Part shown: piece after piece, positions 1 through 7,057 of the stretch
How the letters are laid out: every line of letters starts with the position of its first letter
How positions within the stretch are numbered: the first letter of the stretch is position 1
Assembly: GCA_037721555.1 (NCBI GenBank)
Contig: JBBJOI010000009.1
Location: 1-64,000, forward strand
Direction: 5' to 3'
DNA from: Gaiellasilicea sp037721555
GTDB lineage: Bacteria; Actinomycetota; Thermoleophilia; Gaiellales; Gaiellaceae
DNA length: 64,000 bases
The notes under the pieces: generated by a model
Databases searched by the model: none
The model's input: only the letters and a program-made list of their open reading frames with translations
What the model was told of the DNA's origin: nothing
Position numbers and translations under genes: made by a program

Positions 1-50
1 CCGATCGAGCGACTCCACTCGCTCAGGAACAACCTTGTTGGGTCCTACAG

Positions 51-899
51 CTAGGTGTAGCCGCGCACCTTCCAGTAGGCGACGGCCACGCTGAGTAGAC
101 CTATCACCACCAAGCCTGCATAGCCAAGCAGGTCGTTACGCGCGTAGGCGACCCGTCGCTGGCCGAAGCGGGAGAGCGCAAGGATCGCGAGGGCGCCGCC
201 AGCCAGGCCACCGAGGTGGCCGCCGATCGAGATGCCGGGCACGGCAAACGTGATCGCGAGGTTGATGAGCAGTAGTGGCAGCACGCTGCCGCCAAAGACG
301 TACGTGCCCTGACGCTCGAGTACGAGGATCGCGCCGAAGAGCCCGTAGATCGCTCCCGAGGCGCCTACGGTGACGGCCGTCGGTGACGACAGCAGGAGCG
401 CGCCGGCGGAGCCGGCGAGGCCGGAGGCAAGATAGAGCAGCAGGAAACGGGCAGACCCGAGCACGCCTTCCAGAGCAGGTCCGAACAGGTAGAGCACGAG
501 CATGTTCATGGCCAGGTGCAGCGGTCCGTAGTGGAGGAACGCGGCTGACAGCAGTCGCCACCACTCCCCCTCGGCAACAAGGGGGCCGTACAGGGCGCCG
601 TTCTCGAAGATCGAGCCTCTGTTGGCGTTGATCGGAGCGCCCTGCGCGAGCTGGAGCAGGTACACGAGGACGTTGATCCCGATCAGACCCTTGGCGACGA
701 AGCCCGGTCCCGCCGTCGTGCGCCGCTGGACACCCTGGATCACCTTCGCCGCGCCCTGTGGACGCCCGGAGTGGTCGGGGCACCGGATCCCGACAGAGCC
801 GAACGTCATGCAGTCGGGGCAGATGCCGCGGCCGCAATCGGAGCACGAGACACCGGTCTCGCGATCCGGGTGCCGGTAACACGTGAGCGTCTCCGCCAT
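51..899 (-). CDS. Rhomboid-family intramembrane serine protease with N-terminal zinc ribbon
   Basis: A 282-residue membrane protein. The first ~45 residues hold a Cys/His-rich zinc-ribbon/B-box-like module (CYRHPDR, CSDCGRGICPDC, CPDHSG). A six-helix rhomboid core follows, with the catalytic serine in GASGAIYG and the catalytic histidine in GHLGGLAGG. Rhomboids cleave transmembrane substrates within the bilayer; the substrate here is unknown. I chose the ATG at 899 rather than an in-frame upstream start because the protein then begins directly at MAETLTCYRHPD and a TAGGCT box lies 7 nt upstream. It is divergent from comB and shares its promoter region. Confidence 0.9.
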   Translation of the reverse strand: MAETLTCYRHPDRETGVSCSDCGRGICPDCMTFGSVGIRCPDHSGRPQGAAKVIQGVQRRTTAGPGFVAKGLIGINVLVYLLQLAQGAPINANRGSIFENGALYGPLVAEGEWWRLLSAAFLHYGPLHLAMNMLVLYLFGPALEGVLGSARFLLLYLASGLAGSAGALLLSSPTAVTVGASGAIYGLFGAILVLERQGTYVFGGSVLPLLLINLAITFAVPGISIGGHLGGLAGGALAILALSRFGQRRVAYARNDLLGYAGLVVIGLLSVAVAYWKVRGYT

Positions 900-905
900 C
901 CCGAC

Positions 906-912
906 TAGCCTA
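906..912. promoter_or_regulatory. Overlapping divergent -10 boxes for rhomboid and comB
   Basis: The heptamer TAGCCTA reads TAGCCT on the plus strand, 10 nt before the comB ATG at 922. It reads TAGGCT on the minus strand, 7 nt before the rhomboid ATG at 899. Both fit a TANNNT -10 element. No clear Shine-Dalgarno lies between box and start, which suggests leaderless or near-leaderless transcripts. This is inference from sequence. Confidence 0.45.
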
Positions 913-921
913 GCCACGGCA

Positions 922-1602
922 ATGAGGGTGCACGTCGCGTTCACGCCGGACGAGGCCGCGTCGGCGTCTACCGGGATCGTCGTCGACGTGCTTCGCGCGA
1001 CCTCCACGATCGCTCAGGCGCTCGCTGCGGGGTACGCACGCGTGCTCTGCGTCCCCGAGCTCGAGGATGCGCGCGCCCTGCGCGCCGAGCTGGCAGGAAG
1101 CGTCGTCGGAGGAGAGCGGAACGCGATCCGGATCGAGGGCTTCGACGTCGGCGCCTCGCCGCGGGAGTTCCTCGAGCCTCGAGCCGAGACGCTGATCCTC
1201 TCCACGACCAACGGCACCCGAACGATCGTCACCGCAGCCATTCGGTGCGAGGAGGTGTTGCTCGGCAGCCTGCTGAACCTGGGCGCCGTCGCCGCCGCTG
1301 CGCGCTCACGGGGGCAGGACGTCGCGATCGTCTGTGCGGGGTTCAAGGGTGCCTTCGCCCTCGACGACGCCTACTGCGCCGGGCGGATCGTGCAGCTCCT
1401 CGGCGGCGAGCCGAGCGACGCGGCCGTCGCGGCGGATGTGATCGCGCGCGCCTATCCTGACGCCCTTTCCGGGCTGACGGCACGAACCTACGGGCCGCCG
1501 GGCCTCGAGGAGGACATCAGCTTCTGCGCCCGCGAAAGCGTTCTCGACGTCGTGCCTCGCTTCGCCGGAATGCACGGGAACGCCGCCGAGATCACCGCGT
1601 AG
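922..1602 (+). CDS. ComB-like 2-phosphosulfolactate phosphatase family protein
   Basis: A 226-residue protein of the ComB family, whose archetype hydrolyses 2-phosphosulfolactate in coenzyme M synthesis. Family motifs are visible: VVDVLRATSTI near the N terminus, a GGERN segment, LSTTNGTR at mid-length and a Gly-rich stretch before the C terminus. Bacteria with ComB homologues generally lack coenzyme M, so the substrate is probably another phosphate ester; that is inference. The ATG at 922 gives an N terminus matching the family (MRVHVAFTP). The SOS promoter of imuB begins right after its stop codon. Confidence 0.85.
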   Translation: MRVHVAFTPDEAASASTGIVVDVLRATSTIAQALAAGYARVLCVPELEDARALRAELAGSVVGGERNAIRIEGFDVGASPREFLEPRAETLILSTTNGTRTIVTAAIRCEEVLLGSLLNLGAVAAAARSRGQDVAIVCAGFKGAFALDDAYCAGRIVQLLGGEPSDAAVAADVIARAYPDALSGLTARTYGPPGLEEDISFCARESVLDVVPRFAGMHGNAAEITA

Positions 1603-1609
1603 ACAAGGC

Positions 1610-1646
1610 TTGACAGGAACGTGTGTTCGGTATAGAACATACGTTC
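1610..1646 (+). promoter_or_regulatory. SOS promoter with two tandem LexA-type boxes upstream of imuB
   Basis: TTGACA (1610-1615) is followed after 17 nt by TAGAAC (1633-1638). Two palindromes of the Gram-positive/actinobacterial LexA type GAAC-N4-GTTC lie here: GAACGTGTGTTC at 1617-1628 in the spacer and GAACATACGTTC at 1635-1646 over the -10 box. The second ends 2 nt before the ATG at 1649. LexA bound to either would block RNA polymerase. The geometry predicts a leaderless or almost leaderless imuB transcript induced by DNA damage. Confidence 0.8.
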
Positions 1647-1648
1647 CC

Positions 1649-2833
1649 ATGATCGCTTGCCTCCTCATCCCCGGCTTCGATCTCCGCTCGGCCCTACGTG
1701 AGCGGCCGCGGCTCGAGCTCGAGCCGGCCGCGCTCGCGCCGTTGCCAGGCACCGAAGCGCTCGTGGGTGCGGTGACGGCCGCCGCCGCGGCTGCAGGGGT
1801 GCAGCCGGGGATGCGGCTGGGGGAAGCGCTCGCCATGTGCCCAGAGCTCCGGCTCGTCGAGCAGGATCCGGCTGCAGTCGAGCGCGAGTGGGAGGGGGTG
1901 CTGCGGCGACTGGAGGACTCCGGCTTCGCGGTCGACCCCGGGGAGCCCGGCTCCGTCTTCTTCCAGACGGACGGTGTCGAGCGGTTGTACGGTGGCTTGG
2001 AGGCGGCGCTCGAGCGGGCGCTCGTCTCCGTCGGACCAGCCTGGGATCCACGCGCGGGCGCTGCGCAGCGCCGATTCGCCGCTCTCGCAGCGGCGAGTGT
2101 CGCGCGCCCCGGGCAGGCTTTGGTCGTCGCGAACGGCAAGGAGGAGGGATTCCTCGCGCCGCTGCCGCTCTCGCTCCTGCCGCTCAGCGCCGACCGCTAC
2201 GCCGAGCTCGAGGGCCTCGGTGTGCGGAAGCTGGGGGAGCTCGCTGCGCTGCCGGGGGGCTCGGTGGCGGAGCGGCTTGGACCGGAGGGGCGGCGCGCGT
2301 GGGCGCTCGCGAACGGTGGCGAGAAGGGGCGTATCCGCGGCCGCCGCCCTCCGGCGGAGCTCGCGGAGGCGCTTGAGTTCTCCGAGGCGGTGGGTAACGA
2401 GCTGACGCTAAGGCGGGCCTTCGGCGCCCTTCTCGACCGGCTGCTCGCGCGGCCCGAGCGCGCAGGGCGGCCGCTTCGGAAGGCGGCGCTCTCCGCCCGG
2501 CTCGTCGGCGGAGGCTCCTGGCGGCGAACGGTGACGCTTCGCGACCCGACTGCCGAGCGTTCGCGGCTCCGAGCGGCGCTCGGGCCGAAGTTGCTCGAGC
2601 TGCCCGCTCCGGTCGTGGAGCTGCGGCTGGAAGCGGTGGAGCTCTCGGAATCGGTCGGGCGGCAGCTCGAACTCGTCCGTTCAGCCGGCGACGAGCTGGC
2701 GGCGCAGCTCTCTGACGGTCTCAAGCAGGTACGTGCGAGCACCGGGTCTGGCTCGGTGTGCGCTGTGGTGGAGGTGGCGCCGTGGTCGAGGATTCCTGAG
2801 GCGCGAGCACTGTTTGTTCCGAGAGACGAATGA
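1649..2833 (+). CDS. imuB: ImuB-like Y-family DNA polymerase homologue (SOS mutagenesis)
   Basis: A 394-residue Y-family polymerase relative. In mycobacteria ImuB is a catalytically inactive adaptor that recruits the error-prone DnaE2 polymerase to the beta clamp. Canonical catalytic motifs are degenerate: the N-terminal aspartate/FASVE motif reads CLLIPGFDLRSAL, and the usual SIDE motif reads FFQTDGVERLYGG, so polymerase activity is unlikely. The little-finger region ends with SRIPEARALFVPRDE. The ATG at 1649 directly follows the LexA boxes. Neighbours are a DUF6504-type small gene and dnaE2; no imuA/recA-like gene is present beside them. Confidence 0.88.
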   Translation: MIACLLIPGFDLRSALRERPRLELEPAALAPLPGTEALVGAVTAAAAAAGVQPGMRLGEALAMCPELRLVEQDPAAVEREWEGVLRRLEDSGFAVDPGEPGSVFFQTDGVERLYGGLEAALERALVSVGPAWDPRAGAAQRRFAALAAASVARPGQALVVANGKEEGFLAPLPLSLLPLSADRYAELEGLGVRKLGELAALPGGSVAERLGPEGRRAWALANGGEKGRIRGRRPPAELAEALEFSEAVGNELTLRRAFGALLDRLLARPERAGRPLRKAALSARLVGGGSWRRTVTLRDPTAERSRLRAALGPKLLELPAPVVELRLEAVELSESVGRQLELVRSAGDELAAQLSDGLKQVRASTGSGSVCAVVEVAPWSRIPEARALFVPRDE

Positions 2834-2903
2834 GACCGGTACCCAAGGACTCCGTGGCCAGTCGGCCGGAGGGCGATTCAGTTGCCCGCAGGCTCAACGC
2901 AGT

Positions 2904-3059
2904 TCTCTATGAGGGGTGGAGAGAGAGGGCGGTCGCGGGGGAACCATGGGTTCCGGTTCCCCCGCTGTGGTTTACAGGCCCGCCGCGAGATGTTCACGAG
3001 CAGCAGTGAAGGAGGAGCCGAGCGGGGGGACCATGGGTTCGCCCGCGTCCTGAATGCGC
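2904..3059. repeat. REP-like palindromic insertion between imuB and DUF6504 gene
   Basis: This ~156-bp stretch contains an 11-bp perfect inverted repeat (GCGGGGGAACC at 2935-2945 and GGTTCCCCCGC at 2955-2965). A second degenerate copy of the core, GCGGGGGGACCATGGGTTC, lies at 3022-3040. It is bracketed by two similar stretches, GCCCGCAGGCTCAACGC (about 2884-2900) and GCCCGCGTCCTGAATGCGC (about 3041-3059). These would both encode an 'AR-LNA' peptide but in different frames. It looks like an insertion that split a small coding region. Confidence 0.45.
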
Positions 3060-3277
3060 CTCGGCCGGTGGTGGTCGAAGCGAGCCCTGTTGGCGTGCCC
3101 GTACGCGTCAACCGCGAGATGGTCGCGCTCCTCCGAGAGGAGTGGCGCGTCGTCGACCGCTGGTGGACGGAGGCCCCAGTGGACCGGCGCTACTTCGACC
3201 TCGTGCTCGAGTCGGGCCAGAACGCCTGCGTCTTCCGTGATGAGCAAGCCGGCTGCTGGTTCAGCCAGCGGGCGTGA
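2990..3277 (+). CDS. DUF6504-type small protein of the imuB-dnaE2 cassette
   Basis: The C-terminal ~70 residues (RPVVVEAS...EEWRVVDRWWTEAPVDRRYFDLVLESG...CVFRDEQAGCWFSQRA) match the DUF6504-type module. Other actinobacteria carry this module at the ImuB C terminus or as a small gene between imuB and dnaE2. The function is unknown; by context it probably helps the SOS mutasome. The start is uncertain. ATG 2990 is given, an in-frame TTG lies at 2882, and GTG at 3068 would leave just the conserved domain. A short reading frame from ATG 2830, overlapping the imuB stop (ATGA), may be the original start, now separated by the repeat insertion. Confidence 0.6.
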   Translation: MFTSSSEGGAERGDHGFARVLNAPRPVVVEASPVGVPVRVNREMVALLREEWRVVDRWWTEAPVDRRYFDLVLESGQNACVFRDEQAGCWFSQRA

Positions 3278-3294
3278 GCTCTGATCGGCCGACG

Positions 3295-3408
3295 CTAGCG
3301 GGAGGCGGCGACTGCTGGGGCGGGGCTCTCGCCGACGACCACGGCGTGGGCGAAGAGGGCTGTCGTCACGAGGACGAGCGATGCCATGAGTGCGGCGAGT
3401 GTGCGCAT
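3295..3408 (-). CDS. Possible small secreted or membrane peptide
   Basis: A 37-residue reading frame on the minus strand starts at ATG 3408. Its N terminus looks like a signal peptide or single membrane helix (MRTLAALMASLVLVTTALFA), followed by a short AHAVVVGESPAPAVAASR tail. No Shine-Dalgarno is visible and no family is recognised. It lies alone between the DUF6504 gene and dnaE2. Composition is typical of coding DNA here, but the short length keeps confidence low. Confidence 0.35.
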   Translation of the reverse strand: MRTLAALMASLVLVTTALFAHAVVVGESPAPAVAASR

Positions 3409-3603
3409 GTGGATGGGGAACGTCAACGGCGTCCTCTGCGGTGTCGTGACGTACATGAGCTTCCCGCGCACACGGCGAAATCCTGCACGCCCCCGCCCAA
3501 GCGCATCCGCCCCCCCGAATGGTCTCAGAGACGGTTCGCGCTCGGACTACCACCACGCACGTGACGGGTGTGTGACGACATCGTGCGAGATGTGTGACAG
3601 CTG

Positions 3604-6600
3604 ATGGGGTACGTCGAGCTCCACTGCCACTCCAGCTTTTCCTTCCTCGACGGCGCGTCGCATCCCGAGGAGCTCACGCTGCGGGCAGCCGAGCTCGGTT
3701 ACGAGGCCGTCGCGCTCACCGACCACGACGGCGTCTACGGCTCGCTCGAGTTTGCGACTGCGGCGAAGCACTGCGGCATCCGCCCGATCACCGGCGCCGA
3801 GGTCACGCTCAGCAGCGTGGGCTCGACGGAGCCGCAAACGAGCGGAGGTGCCGGCTTTGCCGGCGCCAGAGCGGGTGTAGACGGCCACCACGTCACCCTG
3901 CTCGTCGAGTCGACGCGGGGTTACGCGAACCTCTGCCGCCTCCTGACGGCAGCACACGCCCACACCCGACCGAAGGAGGGCGCTGAGCCGCTGCCGCCGG
4001 CACTCGACCCGGCGCTCCTCGCCGAGCTGAACGAAGGGATCGTCTGCCTCTCCGGCTGCGCGCGCAACGGACTGGGCGCGCACGATCCGAATGCGGCGGT
4101 CGTGCTCGCGCAGGCGTTCGGCGACCGCTTCTACGTCGAGCTCCAGCGGCCGTTCGAGCGAGGGGATACACGGCGTAACGCGCTCCTGCGCGACCTCGCG
4201 ACCCATTTGGGCGCACCGACTGTCGTCACCGGCAACGTCCATGCCCACCATCCGCAACGCACCGATCTCCAGGACATCCTCGTGGCGATCCGGAACCGCA
4301 CCTCGCTCGACGGGTGCGAGCGGGCGCGGCGTGGGAACCGCGAAGCCGTCCTGCGCTCGCCCGACGAGGTGCTCGAGCTCTTTCCCGACGACCGTGACGC
4401 CGTTCTGCGCACTGCGGAGGTCGCGGAACGGCTCGAGTTCGATCTGACCCAGGAGCTCGGCTATCGCTACCCCGACTTCTCCGGCGGCGCCGAGCCCGCC
4501 ATCCGCCAGCTGGCGCAGGTCTGTCGTTCGTCGTTCGACGATCGCTACTTCACCTCCAGCCCGAGCGTGCAGGCGCGCGCGCTCGCACGCCTGAACCAGG
4601 AGCTGGCGCTGATCGACGAGCTCGGCCTCGCCGGCTTCTTCCTGCTCCACTGGGAGGTCCTCGAGCTCGCGAGCGAGATCGCAGCCGAGCTACGCGGCCC
4701 CGATTCGCCGCGGCGCTGGCTCCCGCCGGGGCGGGGGCGGGGCAGCTCGGTCGGATCGATCGTCTGCTACCTGACCGGCCTCTCGCACGTCGACCCGGTG
4801 GCAGGGAACCTCTCGCTCGGCCGCTTCCTGAACCGCGAGCTCTCGTCGGTTCCCGACATCGACCTCGACTTTCCGCGCGACATCCGCGAGAAGCTGATCC
4901 TGGCCGTCACAGACCGCTACGGGCGCGAGCATGCCTCCCTCGTCGCGAGCTTCGCCACCTACCGCTCGCGCGGGGCGATCCGCGACGTCGGCAAGGCGCT
5001 CGGTCTGCCCTTCGCCGAGCTCGAGCGGCTGGCTCGCGTCTCCGACGGCTGGAACGCGAAGCGGGTGGCGGAGGAGCTCCAGCTGCTGCCGGACGCGGAG
5101 ACCAAGCTGCTCTCGCCGCGCTGGCGCGCCTTCGCGGCGGTGACCGCGCAGATCGGCGGCTTGCCGCGACACATCTCGCAGCACCCAGGCGGGATGGTGA
5201 TCTCGTCCCGGCCGCTCGTCGAGCTCGTGCCGGTGCAGCCGGCGGCGATGGCCGGCCGGCAGCTCTGCCAGTGGGACAAGGACTCGTGTGCGGATGCGGG
5301 TTTCCTCAAGATCGACCTGCTCGGACTCGGGATGCTGTCGGCGGTCGAGGACTGCGTCGAGCAGATCGCGGCAGTCTACGGCGAGCCGATCGACCTCTCC
5401 CGGATCCCGCTCGACGACCGTGACGTCTACGCCGAGATTCAGCGCGCGGACACCGTCGGGGACTTCCAGATCGAGAGCAGGGCGCAGATGCAGAGCCTGC
5501 TGCGGACGAAGCCCGAGAACCTCGACGACCTCACAGTTCAGGTCGCGCTCGTGCGGCCGGGGCCGATCCAGGGCAAGGCAATCCACCCCTACATCGACGC
5601 ACGGGAGAAACTTCGCATCGACTCGACCTACGTGCCGCCGGTCGACCACGAGCTCCTGCGCGAGCCGCTGCGCGACACACACGGCGTCGTCGTCTTCCAG
5701 GATCAGGTGCTCGAGGTTGCGATGGCGCTCGCCGGCTTCACGATCGGCGAAGCGGAGGGACTGCGCCGCGCCATGAGCCGCAAGCGGAGCGAGGAGGCGA
5801 TCGAGGCGTTCCGCGACCGCTTCGTCAAGGGGGCGTTGGAGAACGGCGTCGGCCCGGAGGTGGCCAACACGGTCTACGACAAGCTCGCAGCCTTCTCGGG
5901 CTTCGGCTTCCCCAAGTCGCACGCAGCCGCGTTCGGCCTGCTCGCCTACCAGTCGGCGTGGCTGCGGCACCACTACCCCGCGGAGTTCCTCTGCTCGCTC
6001 CTGAACGCACAGCCGATGGGCTTCTACCCGCCGGCGAGCCTCGTCCGCGACGCGCAGCGGCGGGGGGTGGAGGTCCGTTCCCCAGACGTCAACCTGAGCG
6101 AGGCGGGCTGCTCGCTCGACGAAGGTGCAGTCCGGATCGGGCTCGGCTACGTGAAGTCGGTGGGGGAGGAGGACGCAAGGCGGCTCGTCGCCGAACGCGT
6201 CGCGAACAGCCCCTACTCCGGGATCGGCGAGCTTGCGCGCCGTGCGCCGCTCGACGCCCGGGAGCTCGAGGCGCTCGTCGGGAGCGGCGCCTGCGACCGG
6301 TGGGGGCCGCGCAGAGAGCTGCTCTGGGAGCTCGGCCTCGTGATCCGGCCGAAGACGGTTTTCGGCGCAAGCCAGGAATCTGCGGGCGCAGATTCCTGGC
6401 GCGCGCGCGTGAAGATCCCTAAAGGCGTCCGCTTCGCGGCTGCAAAGGCAGTCGATCTTGAACCGGGTCAGCACACGCAGCTGACGCTTCCACTCGACCC
6501 CACCACGGCCACGCCCGAGCTTCCCGAACTGACCGCATGGGAACGGATGCTCGCCGATTACGCGGGGACCAGCCTCTCGGTTGACGTGCACCCACTCACG

Positions 6601-6978
6601 CTCCTGCGCCCGCACCTGCCCGCTGGTGTGTGCACGAGCGTGGAGTTGCTCGAGGCACCGCATCGCAGTGGGATCGCGTTCGCCGGGCTCGCGGTTGCGC
6701 GCCAGCGTCCGGCGACCGCAAAGGGCGTCGTCTTCATGCTGCTCGAGGACGAGCTCGGCCAGGTGAACCTGATCGTGGCGCCGGAGGTGTACGAGCGGTA
6801 CCGGGCAATCGTCCGCGGCGAGCCGCTCCTGCTCGCCCGCGGCCGCTACGAGCGCGTCGGCGAGAACCGGAACATCGTCGTCCGCGAGCTCGAGAGCCTT
6901 GGCTCGCTTGCCCGCCGGATTGCCGACCGCGACGTTGGCGCTGCACTGCCACCCGCGCATCACTTCGGCCACCGCTAG
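3604..6978 (+). CDS. dnaE2: Error-prone DNA polymerase DnaE2
   Basis: A 1124-residue C-family polymerase of the DnaE2 type that performs SOS translesion synthesis with ImuB. An N-terminal PHP domain (VELHCHSSFSFLDGAS, LTDHDGVYG) precedes the palm carrying the PDIDLDF catalytic aspartates (around residue 420). Fingers, a helix-hairpin-helix segment and a C-terminal OB fold (FMLLEDELGQVNLIV) follow. The GIGDFQIES-type motif is present as VGDFQIESRAQMQSLL, diagnostic of DnaE2. It starts 326 bp after the DUF6504 gene; I see no LexA box in the ~200 bp before it, so it may depend on the imuB promoter. A palindromic repeat is embedded in frame at 6371-6440, lengthening the linker before the OB fold. 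Confidence 0.95.
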   Translation: MGYVELHCHSSFSFLDGASHPEELTLRAAELGYEAVALTDHDGVYGSLEFATAAKHCGIRPITGAEVTLSSVGSTEPQTSGGAGFAGARAGVDGHHVTLLVESTRGYANLCRLLTAAHAHTRPKEGAEPLPPALDPALLAELNEGIVCLSGCARNGLGAHDPNAAVVLAQAFGDRFYVELQRPFERGDTRRNALLRDLATHLGAPTVVTGNVHAHHPQRTDLQDILVAIRNRTSLDGCERARRGNREAVLRSPDEVLELFPDDRDAVLRTAEVAERLEFDLTQELGYRYPDFSGGAEPAIRQLAQVCRSSFDDRYFTSSPSVQARALARLNQELALIDELGLAGFFLLHWEVLELASEIAAELRGPDSPRRWLPPGRGRGSSVGSIVCYLTGLSHVDPVAGNLSLGRFLNRELSSVPDIDLDFPRDIREKLILAVTDRYGREHASLVASFATYRSRGAIRDVGKALGLPFAELERLARVSDGWNAKRVAEELQLLPDAETKLLSPRWRAFAAVTAQIGGLPRHISQHPGGMVISSRPLVELVPVQPAAMAGRQLCQWDKDSCADAGFLKIDLLGLGMLSAVEDCVEQIAAVYGEPIDLSRIPLDDRDVYAEIQRADTVGDFQIESRAQMQSLLRTKPENLDDLTVQVALVRPGPIQGKAIHPYIDAREKLRIDSTYVPPVDHELLREPLRDTHGVVVFQDQVLEVAMALAGFTIGEAEGLRRAMSRKRSEEAIEAFRDRFVKGALENGVGPEVANTVYDKLAAFSGFGFPKSHAAAFGLLAYQSAWLRHHYPAEFLCSLLNAQPMGFYPPASLVRDAQRRGVEVRSPDVNLSEAGCSLDEGAVRIGLGYVKSVGEEDARRLVAERVANSPYSGIGELARRAPLDARELEALVGSGACDRWGPRRELLWELGLVIRPKTVFGASQESAGADSWRARVKIPKGVRFAAAKAVDLEPGQHTQLTLPLDPTTATPELPELTAWERMLADYAGTSLSVDVHPLTLLRPHLPAGVCTSVELLEAPHRSGIAFAGLAVARQRPATAKGVVFMLLEDELGQVNLIVAPEVYERYRAIVRGEPLLLARGRYERVGENRNIVVRELESLGSLARRIADRDVGAALPPAHHFGHR
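6371..6440 (+). repeat. REP hairpin embedded in the dnaE2 coding frame
   Basis: A perfect 13-bp inverted repeat, GCCAGGAATCTGC (6371-6383) and GCAGATTCCTGGC (6388-6400) with a 4-nt loop, is followed by CGCGTGAAGATCCCTAAAG. That tail resembles sequence beside the palindromes at 49941-50205, 56781 and 33930. It is read through in frame as residues SQESAGADSWRARVKIPKG, between conserved polymerase blocks. The normal DnaE2 linker here is shorter, so I read this as a repeat captured inside a gene. Confidence 0.55.
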
Positions 6979-7057
6979 AACCCCCCGAACCTGGCCTTGG
7001 CTAGCGCGGGAGCCCGTCGTACTATTCGGGAGTACCTTTCGGTAGCTTCAATCACCT

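Noticed and set aside
4690..6972. A 760-codon open frame antisense to dnaE2
   Set aside because: Its composition (many Arg/Asp/Glu without domains) is the usual shadow of a high-GC gene; dnaE2 is unambiguous on the plus strand.
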